Positions 17,349-27,391 are shown, counted from the first letter of the stretch. The stretch is DNA of 64,000 nucleotides from Ignavibacteriaceae bacterium (GCA_013388545.1 JACAFB010000011.1:1-64000); one strand, 5' to 3'. The notes: generated by a model not told the origin, from the letters alone. A program made the numbers and translations.

Positions 17349-20300
17349 ATGTACAAGCAGAATTTAGAAAAAATAGGTTATCCTCAGATTGAAAGTCAAA
17401 TACTGGAGTTCTGGAAAACAAATGACATTTTTAACAAGAGTATAAATCTAAGAGATAAATCTAAAATCTTCGCCTTTTATGAAGGTCCCCCCACAGCAAA
17501 CGGGAAACCGGGAATTCATCACGTTATGTCCAGAACTTTGAAGGATTTGGTGTGCAGGTATAAAACAATGCGCGGCTTCAGAGTTGAAAGAAAAGCAGGG
17601 TGGGATACTCATGGTTTGCCGGTCGAGATTGAAGTCGAAAAGAAACTTGGCATCAAACATAAAAGCGAAGTAATTGAATATGGAATTGAAAAATATAATC
17701 AGGCTTGCCGCGAATCTGTCTTTACCTACCTTGATCTTTGGGAAAAGATGACAACCCGTATGGGTTACTGGATTGATCTTGATTCGGCATACATAACTCT
17801 CACCAACGATTATATTGAATCGGTTTGGTGGGCATTAAAGACTTTGTTTGATAAAGGATTAATCTACAAAGATTATAAAATTGTACCGCAGGATCCTCAG
17901 TCTGAAACTGTTTTATCTTCTCACGAGCTTGCACTCGGTTACAGGGAAACAAAAGATCCATCAGTTTATGTCCTCTTTAAGATTAAAAACTCTGATGAAT
18001 ATTTCCTGGTTTGGACTACAACTCCGTGGACACTTATTTCAAACGTCGCTCTTGCTGTCGGACGTGATATTGACTATGTTAAAATCAGCACAGCGGGTAA
18101 AAAAATAATTCTCGCAAAAGAAAGATTATCTGTTATCGACGGAGAATATCAGGTTCTTGAAGAATTTAAGGGCTCAAAGATTGCTGGTGTTGAATACGAA
18201 CAGCTTCTGCCTTATATAAAACCAGATAAGAAAGCTTTTTATGTTTGCCCTGGTAATTTTGTAAGCACTTAAGATGGCTCCGGAATAGTACACATTGCTC
18301 CGGCATTTGGTGCAGACGACTATGAGCTTTCAAAAGAATATAAGCTCCCGATGCTTCAGCCCGTTACACGCGGTGGACTGTTTACCTCTGAAGTAACAGA
18401 CTTCGCAGGTCAATTCGTAAAAGATGCCGATAAAGGTATAATTCAGAAACTTAAAGAAGAAGGTAAGCTTTACAGAAAAGAAACTATTGTTCACTCGTAT
18501 CCTTTCAGTTGGCGTCATGAAAATGTTCCCGTAATTTATTATGCAAGAGAATCCTGGTTTATTAAAACCACTTCACTTGCTGCGAGAATGTATGAGTTGA
18601 ATCAAACAATTAACTGGCAGCCGCCTGAAGTTGGCTCAGGAAGATTTGGCAACTGGCTGCAGGAAAATAAAGACTGGGCTTTATCAAGAGACAGATTCTG
18701 GGCAACACCTTTACCGATCTGGTTAAATGACGAAGGGGATATGTTTGCTGTTGGCAGTATTGAGGAACTCAAAAAAGGATTTATTGAACAGGATGGAAAG
18801 AGAATTCCGGTTAGCCAGGTTGAAAATATAGATCTTCATAAACCTTTTGTTGATAAAATACTCTTTGAAAAGAACGGCAAAATCTATAAACGCACACCTG
18901 AGTTAATTGATGTTTGGTTTGACTCTGGTTCAATGCCGTTTGCACAATATCATTACCCTTTTGAGAATAAAGAGTTATTTGAGAAAAGCTTTTTCCCCTC
19001 GGATTTTATTTGTGAAGGAATCGATCAGACACGCGGGTGGTTTTATACACTTCACGCAATTTCAACTATGTTGTTTGATAATGTTGCATTTAAGAATGTG
19101 ATTGTGAACGAGCTGATACTTGATAAAAACGGTATGAAAATGTCAAAGTCTAAAGGCAACACAGTTGATCCGTTTATTCTTTTCGAAAAATACGGAGCTG
19201 ATGCAACCAGATGGTACCTGGTCACCAATAGCCCTCCCTGGCGTCCGACTTTATTCGATGAAGAAGGATTGGTTGAAGTTCAAAGGAAATTTTTTGGAAC
19301 GCTTGTTAATACTTATTCTTTCTTTTCACTTTATGCTAACATCGATAAGTTTGATTTTGATGAAAAAATAATTCCTTATGAAAAAAGACCTGAAATTGAC
19401 AGATGGATTATTTCAAAGCTGAATTCCTTGATTGAAGAATACACAGATTTGATGGATAGTTATGATGTTACCAAAGCAGCTCGTGCTGTTCAGAGTTTTA
19501 CTATCGATCATCTTTCAAACTGGTATGTGCGGCGTTCAAGAAGACGTTTCTGGAAATCAGACCTGAACGAAAATAAATTATCAGCATATCAGACTTTGCT
19601 CGAATGTCTTATCACAGTTACAAAACTTACTGCGCCTTTTGCTCCTTTCATATCTGAGGAAATTTACAGGGATCTGAATTCAGTTGCCCGTTGGGAAAGC
19701 AGCGAGTCGGTTCATCTGGCTGATTTTCCGGTTTCAAGTTACCGCGAAAAGCTGCTGGAAGAAAAAATGGATGTTGCCCAGCATGTGGTTTATTTAACCC
19801 GTGCGATCAGGGCGAAAAATAACCTGAAAGTAAGGCAGCCGCTCAAAAAAATAATGGTTGTTGTAGATAAGAGTCTTCGGGAAGCTCTGTCTGAAATGAA
19901 AGACGTTATTCTTGATGAAGTTAACATAAAAGAGCTTGTTGTACTTGATGATGATTCTTCAATTGTTAATAAAACTGCTAAGGCAAATTATAAAAGCATC
20001 GGACCAAAATTCGGAAAGAAGGTAAAGGCAGTTGCAGAAGCCATTGGTAAATTTGGTAAAGGAGAAATCAGCGCAATAGAGAAAGGTGAATCAATTAAGC
20101 TTTCAATTGACGGAGAAGAAATTAAAGTATCGAAAGAAGATGTTGAAATCATAAGTCATGAAATTACCGGCTGGGTAGTTGAGAGTGAAGAAGGCATTAC
20201 AGTTGCAATCGATACTGAATTAAATGATGAACTGATTGCCGAAGGATATGTTCGTGAGTTTGTCAACCGTGTTCAGAATATGCGGAAAGATGCGGATTTC

Positions 20301-20501
20301 AATGTGACTGATAAAATAAATATTGAATATGCTGGTAGTCCGAAGATTATTTCTTCGGTAAAATCCTTCAGTGATTATATAAAAGTTGAAACACTTGCAG
20401 AAAAACTTTCTGATTCCATTTCATCATCAGCTGGTTTCAAACAGGAATGGAAAGTCAGCGAAGAAGAAATTGTAATAAAAATTGAAAAAGTAAATTCTTA
20501 A
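17349..20501 (+). pseudogene. ileS: Isoleucyl-tRNA synthetase interrupted by an in-frame TAA
   Basis: The frame from 17349 to 20501 encodes a full-length IleS of 1,050 codons broken only by TAA at 18270-18272 (codon 308). The first piece holds the HIGH-like site (NGKPGIHH, about 52-58) and WDTHGLPVE. The second (first ATG at 18351, in the same frame) holds WFDSGS, KMSKS (597-601) and the anticodon-binding region. The stop falls inside the CP1 editing domain: the text reads FVST, stop, DGSGIVHIAPAFG, where family members usually have Glu before Asp, so GAA to TAA explains it. No ribosome site precedes the ATG at 18351. Either the base is a sequencing or assembly error, a strain variant, or a second functional copy exists. 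Confidence 0.9.
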
Positions 20502-20518
20502 AATTAGGAGGGCTGGAA

Positions 20519-21196
20519 ATGGCTAAAAAAACAGTTAAAAAGGTTTCTGCTAAAAAAACTGTGGTAAAAAAAACTAAAACGGCAAAAACAGTTTCAAGGC
20601 TTAAAGTAAAGAAAGGCGCAAAGCTTGCACCCAAGAAGATTAAAGTTGTTAAAAAAGTAAAACCGCCGGTAAAGAAGGTTGTTAAAAAGAAGGAGATAGT
20701 AAAAAAGCCGGTCGTTAGGAAAATGAAAAAGAAAACTGAAGTTGAACAATTTGAACTTGAGCCGATAAAAAAATCGGTGGCTCATATTAAAGGATACAGT
20801 AAAAAAGAACTTGAAGAGTTCAGAACAATAATCCTTGAAAAACGCGACGAAATTCTTGAGCAGCTTCAGAATCTTAAAGATCAGATGCTTGATCCTTCCA
20901 CCGGTGAATATATAAATGAAAATTCACCATACTCTTTGCATATGGCTGAGCAGGGCACAGATGCTATGGAACGGGAAAAAACTTTCTTATATGCTCAGAG
21001 GGAAAATAAGTTTCTCGGCTACCTTGAAGATGCATTAAAAAGAATAGATGCTGGTACGTATGGTATTTGCCTTGAGTGTATTGATGAACCGCAGCACCTT
21101 TGCGAAACATGCCCGTTGATTCCCAAGGAAAGATTGCGCGCTGTTCCTCACAGTCAGCTTTGCCTGCCTATGAAACAGAGGCAGGAAAAAAAATAA
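20519..21196 (+). CDS. DksA/TraR-type zinc-finger protein with histone-like Lys-rich N-terminus
   Basis: 225 residues. Residues 2-72 are almost entirely Lys, Val, Ala and Pro, like bacterial histone H1-type tails. Residues about 93-225 form a DksA/TraR-like helical hairpin (KKELEEFRTIILEKRDEILEQL) and zinc finger. The finger is atypical: C184-x2-C187, then an inserted pair C195-x2-C198, then C215-x2-M218 where DksA has its second Cys pair, so the fourth canonical Cys is Met. Strong ribosome site AGGAGGG. It is placed between ileS and lspA, as ylyA (also DksA-like) is in Bacillus subtilis. RNA-polymerase or DNA binding is inferred. Confidence 0.88.
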   Translation: MAKKTVKKVSAKKTVVKKTKTAKTVSRLKVKKGAKLAPKKIKVVKKVKPPVKKVVKKKEIVKKPVVRKMKKKTEVEQFELEPIKKSVAHIKGYSKKELEEFRTIILEKRDEILEQLQNLKDQMLDPSTGEYINENSPYSLHMAEQGTDAMEREKTFLYAQRENKFLGYLEDALKRIDAGTYGICLECIDEPQHLCETCPLIPKERLRAVPHSQLCLPMKQRQEKK

Positions 21197-21295
21197 CGGG
21201 TTAAGCTAAATCAGTTTTAACCACTTACTGATAATACTAAACATATCAGAATTGTGTATTGCAGATAAAATCATAAGAATCAAGCAGGATATAAT

Positions 21296-21997
21296 TTGAG
21301 AATATTATTTGTTTCTTTGGCAGTTTTAATTATTGATCAGGCAACTAAGTTATATATTAAAGGATTCACTATTCCTTTTATGAATATCAGACACCAGGGG
21401 ATGTTTATTGGGGATTCAATCCCGGTGATTGGTGACTTTTTCAAAATAACTTACATCGAAAATCCCGGAATGGCTTTTGGATATCATCCGGGAGAATCTT
21501 TTAAATTATGGATCTCCATTTTCTCTCTGGTCGCAAGCGTTGGTTTATTTATTTATCTTTTCTTAATCAGAAAGCAATCTTTCAGCCTCCGGCTCTCTCT
21601 TGCATTTATCCTTGGCGGCGCAGTGGGTAATCTTATTGACAGAATGTTTTATGGGGTTATTTACGGCTATGAAAAAATTTTTTATGGACACGTTGTTGAT
21701 TTCTTCGACTTTGACTTTTTCAATATCAGCATTCTGGGACGTAACTATGATCGCTTTCCCATATTCAACATTGCAGATGCAGCTGTTACTGTTGGTGTGC
21801 TGATATTACTACTGTTCTACCGGCATCCAAAAGAAAAAACAGATGAAAATATATCTGAAGCCGATCAACAGAACGTGAAAGTAACTGATCAAAAAGAACC
21901 ACTCGCAGGTACTGAATCTCTGAAAGAATATAAAAACGAAGCTGATTTGAATAATCGCAGCGATGAAAATATTAACGGAAAAGAATTTCAGGTTTGA
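21296..21997 (+). CDS. lspA: Lipoprotein signal peptidase (signal peptidase II)
   Basis: 233 residues from a TTG start. This inner-membrane aspartyl protease removes signal peptides from prolipoproteins; several lipoproteins in this window are potential substrates. Four membrane segments are visible, with the conserved blocks IIDQATKLY, ITYIENPGMAFG, GGAVGNLIDR (first catalytic Asp) and FNIADAAVTVG (second catalytic Asp). Unlike the usual ~160-residue enzyme, it has a loop enlarged around YGYEKIFYG and a ~60-residue acidic cytoplasmic tail from about 175 on. The tail overlaps the first 35 bases of the next gene, so translational coupling is likely. Confidence 0.94.
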   Translation: MRILFVSLAVLIIDQATKLYIKGFTIPFMNIRHQGMFIGDSIPVIGDFFKITYIENPGMAFGYHPGESFKLWISIFSLVASVGLFIYLFLIRKQSFSLRLSLAFILGGAVGNLIDRMFYGVIYGYEKIFYGHVVDFFDFDFFNISILGRNYDRFPIFNIADAAVTVGVLILLLFYRHPKEKTDENISEADQQNVKVTDQKEPLAGTESLKEYKNEADLNNRSDENINGKEFQV

Positions 21998-22940
21998 AAT
22001 TCCTGAGGGGAAAAAGAAGGAACGCATTGATCTTTTCCTGACTAATCATATCGTAAATTCTACCCGTTCCAAGGTTCAAAAGCTGATTGAAGCAGGATTT
22101 GTAAAAGTTAATGGTAAAATTGTAAAATCAAATTATTCAGTTAAACCTCACGACGTAATTGAAGCTTGTCAGCCCATATCACCAAGACCCGAAAAAGCCG
22201 AAGCTGAAGATATTCCACTTCAAATAATTTATGAAGATGATTATTTAATCATTGTAAATAAACCTGCCGGAATGGTTGCCCATCCAGCTTATGCAAATTA
22301 TACGGGAACACTTGTAAATGCGCTACTTCATCATACTAAATCTTTAAGCGCAGTTAATGAAGCAGGAAGGCCTGGGATTGTTCATCGAATAGATAAAGAT
22401 ACAAGCGGACTGCTTGTTGTTGCTAAAGATGATTACACACATGCAAAATTAGCTGAGCAGTTTTCAAAGCATACTATTGAAAGAGAATACAGAGCTGTTT
22501 GCTGGGGACTTTTTAAAGATAGGAAGGGAATAATTCAGACTAATATTACCCGCAGTAAAAATGATAGGAAAAAATTTACTATAAGTAAAACAGAAGGCAA
22601 AGCTGCAATAACTAGTTATGAAGTGCTCGATGAATTTGAATTTACATCTTACATTAAACTAAACCTTAAAACCGGAAGAACACATCAAATACGTGTTCAC
22701 CTGTCTGGAATTGGTCATCCCGTATTTGGAGATTCAACTTATGGCGGCAATAAACTCGTTTATGGAGCACAGCTTCCGAAAATAAAAAGCAGGCTGGAAA
22801 ATCTTTTGGAAATAATGCCAAGGCAGGCTTTACATGCAAAAACATTGGGCTTCATTCATCCCCACACGAAAAAAATGGTAAGATTTGATTCTGAATTACC
22901 TGATGACTTTAAATTGCTTTTAGAAAAACTTAGAAACTGA
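21963..22940 (+). CDS. rluD: Large-subunit rRNA pseudouridine synthase, RluA/RluD family
   Basis: 325 residues: N-terminal S4 RNA-binding domain (about 17-70) and a catalytic domain with the active-site Asp in GIVHRIDKDTSGLLVVAK (about D144). Later motifs LKTGRTHQIRVHLSGIGHPVFGD confirm the family. It converts uridines in 23S rRNA to pseudouridine; which ones cannot be read from the sequence, though gene order (lspA-rluD) matches the RluD/YlyB branch. The start at 21963 lies inside lspA; a later start would cut into the S4 domain. Confidence 0.93.
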   Translation: MKILTEKNFRFEIPEGKKKERIDLFLTNHIVNSTRSKVQKLIEAGFVKVNGKIVKSNYSVKPHDVIEACQPISPRPEKAEAEDIPLQIIYEDDYLIIVNKPAGMVAHPAYANYTGTLVNALLHHTKSLSAVNEAGRPGIVHRIDKDTSGLLVVAKDDYTHAKLAEQFSKHTIEREYRAVCWGLFKDRKGIIQTNITRSKNDRKKFTISKTEGKAAITSYEVLDEFEFTSYIKLNLKTGRTHQIRVHLSGIGHPVFGDSTYGGNKLVYGAQLPKIKSRLENLLEIMPRQALHAKTLGFIHPHTKKMVRFDSELPDDFKLLLEKLRN

Positions 22941-22958
22941 ACCTCCGTAATGACTACT

Positions 22959-22988
22959 ATTATTGTTTATATTTGCATAAACAATAAT
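22959..22988. promoter_or_regulatory. Perfect 12-bp inverted repeat upstream of cysS
   Basis: ATTATTGTTTAT pairs perfectly with ATAAACAATAAT across a 6-base spacer. The right arm ends 17 bases before the cysS start. It is AT-rich and lacks a T-run, so an operator or a leader stem is as likely as a terminator for rluD. Confidence 0.5.
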
Positions 22989-23005
22989 TAAATAAAAACA
23001 ACAAT

Positions 23006-24418
23006 ATGTTAAAACTTTATAACACGCTTACAAAAAAAGTTGAAGAATTTATTCCGATTGATCCTAACGAAGTCAGAATTTATATGTGCGGACCAACTGT
23101 GTATGATTACTTTCATATCGGCAACGCACGTTCTTTTGTTATGGCTGACATGGTTCGGAGATATCTTGAGTACAAAGGATACAATGTAAAATTTGTAATG
23201 AATATTACCGATGTTGATGATAAGATCATTAAAAAAGCCAATGAAGAACGACGCAGCACAAATGATGTTACAACCGATTACATAAATGCTTTTTTTGAAG
23301 ACATAACAAAACTGAAGATCAAAAAAGCTAACGTTTATCCCAAAGCAACTGAGCATATGAATGAGATAATTGATATCATAAAAAAGCTTGAGGACAAAAG
23401 TTTTGCTTACAACAAAGACGGCAATGTTTTTTATGATGTAAAACACTTTAACGGATATGGTAAGTTAAGCGGTAAAAATATTGAAGAGTTGGAAGTTGGT
23501 GCGCGTATAGATGTCAATGAAGAAAAGAATGATCCTTTGGATTTTGCATTATGGAAAAAAGCAAAAGAGGGCGAACCTTACTGGGAAAGTCCGTGGGGAA
23601 AAGGTCGTCCTGGCTGGCACATTGAGTGCTCTGCGATGAGCTGCAAACATTTGGGAGAAACATTTGATATTCACGCCGGAGGAAATGATTTGATTTTTCC
23701 ACATCACGAAAATGAAATTGCGCAAAGTGAAGCCGCAACAGGAAAACCATTTGTAAAGTACTGGCTCCATTTCGGTTTTCTTAATATCAACGAAGAAAAA
23801 ATGTCTAAATCTCTCGGTAACTTTTTTACAGCAAGAGATGTGTTAAAAAGATATTCCGCTGAAGCAATTAGAATGTTCTTTGCCCAGGCTTATTACCGCG
23901 GACCTTTAAACTTTACAGATGATCTTTTGGCTGCAGCAGAAAAAGGACTTGAGAAGATTACAAATCTTGTTGATAAAATTAATGATGAGTTGAAAAAAAA
24001 TATTTCTTCTGATGTGAAACCTGAGTTTGATTTCAAATCTTTCTATCAGCGATTTGAAGAAGCAATGGATGAAGATTTAAATACCTCGCAAGCAGTAGCG
24101 GTGATATTTGATTTTGTGAAAGAAGTAAACCGCGTAATTGCATCTTCAGAAAATATTGATGTTAATTTTTATAATGATGTAAAAACCTTTCTAACAAAAA
24201 CTGCAGATAATGTTTTAGATATTGTTGATTTTAATAAAACACGTACTGGCGATGATAAACTTGTAAATGATTTGATTGAACTTTTGATAACTCTTAGAAC
24301 TGAAGCAAAGAAAAATAAAAATTATCAGCTTTCGGATACAATACGTGATAGATTAAAAGAGCTTGGCATTGTTTTGCAGGATAGTAAAGAAGGCACGAGT
24401 TATAAGATTGGGAAGTGA
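23006..24418 (+). CDS. cysS: Cysteinyl-tRNA synthetase
   Basis: 470 residues, the standard length. It charges tRNA-Cys in the cytoplasm. The zinc Cys and HIGH-type motif appear in [17 protein letters not shown] (about 27-43), further zinc ligands in [14 protein letters not shown] and [21 protein letters not shown], and the KMSKS loop in [10 protein letters not shown]. All key residues appear intact. The gene begins 65 bases after rluD behind an AT-rich inverted repeat and ends in a terminator, so it may be a separate transcription unit. Confidence 0.97.
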   Translation: MLKLYNTLTKKVEEFIPIDPNEVRIYMCGPTVYDYFHIGNARSFVMADMVRRYLEYKGYNVKFVMNITDVDDKIIKKANEERRSTNDVTTDYINAFFEDITKLKIKKANVYPKATEHMNEIIDIIKKLEDKSFAYNKDGNVFYDVKHFNGYGKLSGKNIEELEVGARIDVNEEKNDPLDFALWKKAKEGEPYWESPWGKGRPGWHIECSAMSCKHLGETFDIHAGGNDLIFPHHENEIAQSEAATGKPFVKYWLHFGFLNINEEKMSKSLGNFFTARDVLKRYSAEAIRMFFAQAYYRGPLNFTDDLLAAAEKGLEKITNLVDKINDELKKNISSDVKPEFDFKSFYQRFEEAMDEDLNTSQAVAVIFDFVKEVNRVIASSENIDVNFYNDVKTFLTKTADNVLDIVDFNKTRTGDDKLVNDLIELLITLRTEAKKNKNYQLSDTIRDRLKELGIVLQDSKEGTSYKIGK

Positions 24419-24427
24419 AAACTTAGA

Positions 24428-24454
24428 AGTCACGAACCACTTCGTGACTTTTTA
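24428..24454 (+). terminator. Terminator built from a palindromic repeat
   Basis: AGTCACGAA/TTCGTGACT with a CCAC loop, followed by five T. It sits just after the cysS stop and is one copy of a repeat pair (see 24468-24491). Confidence 0.78.
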
Positions 24455-24467
24455 TATTTGTAGTGCT

Positions 24468-24491
24468 TTGTCACGAAATGGTTCGTGACAA
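24468..24491. repeat. Inverted second copy of the cysS-terminator palindrome
   Basis: TTGTCACGAA/TTCGTGACAA with an ATGG loop. Reverse-complemented, its 20-base core matches the cysS terminator core at 19 of 20 positions. Together they look like a short dispersed palindromic repeat. It precedes the 3' end of the convergent FAD oxidase gene. Confidence 0.72.
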
Positions 24492-24552
24492 CGGGGGAAA
24501 ATATTTCCGAAGTTTTACAAACCCAGTCCCTCAAGGAAACTGGATTTGTTGT

Positions 24553-26034
24553 TTATAAATACTCTTTTGAAAAAATATTTCCAATACCAAGAATAAGATT
24601 TGGGTCTAAAGATTTTTTTAGTGCTGCCATCTTACGAATATTCACTTCACCATACATCATTAATAGATAATCGCGTTTAGCTTTACCTATTCCGTGCTCT
24701 GCGGAAATTGTTCCGCCTTGTCTTACTGCTTCTTCACAAATTTGTTTATAAAGTTTTTTGCCTTCGTTAAACTCTTCATCATTCTTTGGTAAAAAGTTTA
24801 AGTGAATGTGTGAGTTTCCGAAATGACCGTAAGAAACAAAATCGATATTGCTTTGCTTAGCCCAGTTTTGCAAAGTAAAATAAAACTCACGGAATGATTT
24901 ATCCGGAACAGCAACATCAGTACCGAGTTTTCTGAAATTATTTCTTGCAACGTACTCATTAACTTTCCAGGAAATTGCGTGACGAAAATCTTTCATCTTT
25001 TCTTTATCCGCATCACTAAAAGCAAACCACGCTATATCTTCGTTTACACTATGTTTTTGCATTAATTTATTCCAAGCTTCAAGAATTGCATCAAAAGTAT
25101 CAGCAGTTGATTCCTGCTCAAACCAAATTGCCGCTTGTGCATTTTCTGGAATAGCAGAAAAATCTTTTGCTAAAAACTTTAATGCGCGTTCATCAAAAAA
25201 CTCAAGTGCAAGAGCGTTAATGTTATCGTTAACATTGTCCTTTTTATTTTGATATGAAGTGTCTCTTGCTTCTTCAAGGAAATTTAGAGCGGTGGTTTCA
25301 TCATCAAAAAACAAAACGCAGGAAATTGTGTCTTCGGGTTGTGGAAGAAGTTTAAGTTTAATCTTTGTAATAATACCAAGTGTACCTTCAGAACCGATAA
25401 ACAAATCAACCGCATCCATATCTTTTTTTACAAAATAACCGGAAGCGTTTTTAACGTCGGGAATAGAATAATCAGGAATTTGCAGAGAGATATTTTTGCC
25501 TGTTTGAGTAATCAAAACCAGATCATAACCTTTTGCTTTCTGTTTACCACGTTCAAGATCAATCACTTCGCCATCGGGAAGAATTACCTGCAACCCAATA
25601 ACATAATCGCGGGTTGAGCCATACTTAAAAGTTTTTGCACCTGAAGCATTTGTTGCAACCGTTCCGCCGATGAAACAATTAGTTTCTGTCGGATCAGGTG
25701 GATAAAAAAGATTTTTCTGTTTCAACTCTTTTTGAAAATCTGAAAGTAAAACAGCAGGTTCAATCCAGGCATAAAATTCATTTGCATTTATCTCAAGAAT
25801 TTTATTCAGTTTATCTGTAGCAATAACAATTCCGTTTTGAGGAACACGGGCACCCGTGAGTCCTGTGCCGTTTCCTGAAACTGTAACTTGAGTTCTGGTA
25901 TTATTTGCGGACTTTAAGACAGAGATTATATCTTTTTTGTTTTCAGGAAAGAAAACCGAATCGCAGGCACCTTTAAAGTTTGATGCATCGACTAAAAAGT
26001 TCTGTATTTCATCCGGATTACTTTTTACTATCAT
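24553..26034 (-). CDS. FAD-linked oxidase (GlcD / D-lactate dehydrogenase family)
   Basis: 493 residues. The N-terminal FAD domain (PCMH type) shows SGNGTGLTGARVPQNG (about 53-68) and DPTETNCFIGGTVATNASGAKTF split around the flavin site, and the C-terminal half has YGHFGNSHIHLNFLP and GGTISAEHGIGKAKR, which bind substrate and metal in this family. It oxidises a D-2-hydroxy acid; lactate, glycolate or 2-hydroxyglutarate cannot be told apart by eye. No iron-sulfur subunit gene is adjacent. The gene starts on the last base of the preceding glycosyltransferase's stop codon (TGATG), so the two are translationally coupled, an unexpected pairing. Confidence 0.9.
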   Translation of the reverse strand: MIVKSNPDEIQNFLVDASNFKGACDSVFFPENKKDIISVLKSANNTRTQVTVSGNGTGLTGARVPQNGIVIATDKLNKILEINANEFYAWIEPAVLLSDFQKELKQKNLFYPPDPTETNCFIGGTVATNASGAKTFKYGSTRDYVIGLQVILPDGEVIDLERGKQKAKGYDLVLITQTGKNISLQIPDYSIPDVKNASGYFVKKDMDAVDLFIGSEGTLGIITKIKLKLLPQPEDTISCVLFFDDETTALNFLEEARDTSYQNKKDNVNDNINALALEFFDERALKFLAKDFSAIPENAQAAIWFEQESTADTFDAILEAWNKLMQKHSVNEDIAWFAFSDADKEKMKDFRHAISWKVNEYVARNNFRKLGTDVAVPDKSFREFYFTLQNWAKQSNIDFVSYGHFGNSHIHLNFLPKNDEEFNEGKKLYKQICEEAVRQGGTISAEHGIGKAKRDYLLMMYGEVNIRKMAALKKSLDPNLILGIGNIFSKEYL

Positions 26035-27326
26035 CAGCGCTGAAGATTTCTTAATAAATTCAAATATTGTTTTTGTACTGCCAAATCGGGAATAGCTTTT
26101 CTGATCGTTTCTTTATTCCCTATCTCATTTGGAATGTTTGATAACTCAAAAAGGTTATCGAGAGCTTCGAACATATTAATATTTGGACAACAGGTATCAC
26201 GAAGATAATGAATAAGCTTTAATGTTCTGAATGCATCAAACCAATAATTCTTTTGTTTCATCAATTGATTTCTATTCAAAATGATAGAAATCTTTGCAGC
26301 AAAATCAGTGAATCCCTGTTCTGTTAAAAAATTAAATAAATATTTATTTATGCTTTTAGCTTTATTTAGCAGAATGTTTTTATCGACAGGATTTTCTTCA
26401 AAAAAAACTTTGAGCCATTTTTTTAGAATTACAAAAGATTCCGGGTCGTTAAGCAGGTATTCTTCAGGCTTTTCAGATAAAAATTTTTGCACACTGCGCC
26501 CGGTTCCGAAAGGAACACGCCATGAACTTCTTTTAGAAGGATAAACATAAGCTGAACTGATTTTACCTATGTTGGTAACTTTAGAAAGCTTTTCAAGAAA
26601 ATAAAAGTCTTCAGCAGCTTTGCGTTTATTCATTCCCCCAACTTTTGCATATGCTTCCGGAGTACAAATCATTGTTGAGCCGATTGTATGAAAAGCATAA
26701 TCCGAGTTTGCAAAGCTTAACCCCAAAACATAATAGCGTAAAAATATTTCGTAACAGATTATTGCTTTCGTTTCTTCATCTTCGCCTGAAGTATCATGAG
26801 CAAAATTAACAACTGCTGCTTCATAATTGTTTCGATTAAACTCTTGCGATATTCCCGTGAGATAATCTGAATCAACTTTGCAATCGGCATCTGTGCAAAT
26901 TAAAATTCTTTTTTGTGAAGAGTTGTAATCAAATTTTGTAAGCGCCAGATCCATTCCGATTTTACGTGCTAAACCAACTCCACCATTTTTGTCATCCATT
27001 TCTTTTCCTTCGGTGCTAGCATCGATAAATGATAAATTAATTTTTTTGCGGAGATTTCTTAAATACTCAAGTGTTTTTTTATTGTCTTTTTTAACTTCAT
27101 CCGAAGAGGAAATTGAATTGTTTACAACTATTAGCAAAAGTGTATTCAATAACTCCAGTTCGTCATTTTGTTCAAGTGATTTTATTAATGCCGGAAGATT
27201 ATCTGATTCAGCTATTGATGGTACAACTATAATCTTTTGAAAAGAGTTTGGATAATCTTTTTCAATTAGCCACTTGCCGGATGCTCGTTTTTTTAAGTAA
27301 GCAGAAATTTTTTCGGGGATCGGCAT
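26034..27326 (-). CDS. Family 2 glycosyltransferase-like protein
   Basis: 430 residues. The first ~270 residues fit a GT-A fold: IIVVPSIAESDNLPALIKSL at the start, the metal-binding ICTDADCKVD (DxD-like), and GGMNKRKAAEDFYFLEKL, the usual GG...ED acceptor-site segment. The C-terminal part is helical and unassigned. There is no membrane segment, so it is probably a cytoplasmic sugar transferase or sugar-related enzyme; donor and acceptor are unknown. It overlaps the FAD oxidase gene by one base and follows miaA on the same strand. Confidence 0.8.
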   Translation of the reverse strand: MPIPEKISAYLKKRASGKWLIEKDYPNSFQKIIVVPSIAESDNLPALIKSLEQNDELELLNTLLLIVVNNSISSSDEVKKDNKKTLEYLRNLRKKINLSFIDASTEGKEMDDKNGGVGLARKIGMDLALTKFDYNSSQKRILICTDADCKVDSDYLTGISQEFNRNNYEAAVVNFAHDTSGEDEETKAIICYEIFLRYYVLGLSFANSDYAFHTIGSTMICTPEAYAKVGGMNKRKAAEDFYFLEKLSKVTNIGKISSAYVYPSKRSSWRVPFGTGRSVQKFLSEKPEEYLLNDPESFVILKKWLKVFFEENPVDKNILLNKAKSINKYLFNFLTEQGFTDFAAKISIILNRNQLMKQKNYWFDAFRTLKLIHYLRDTCCPNINMFEALDNLFELSNIPNEIGNKETIRKAIPDLAVQKQYLNLLRNLQR

Positions 27327-27349
27327 TTATTAATATCAGTGATAAATTT

Positions 27350-27390
27350 TACAGAATGCTTTGCCTCGATAGAATCGAGACTTGCAGTGA
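27350..27390. repeat. Short palindrome-containing intergenic repeat
   Basis: CTCGATAGAATCGAG (27365-27379, 6-bp stem, 3-base loop) is followed by ACTTGCAGTGAC. The form resembles the other short dispersed repeats in this window. It fills most of the 65-base gap between miaA and the glycosyltransferase gene. Confidence 0.5.
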
Positions 27391-27391
27391 C

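Noticed and set aside
24485-24670. Short + strand frame overlapping the end of the FAD oxidase gene
   Set aside because: It starts in a palindromic repeat and runs antisense to conserved coding sequence.
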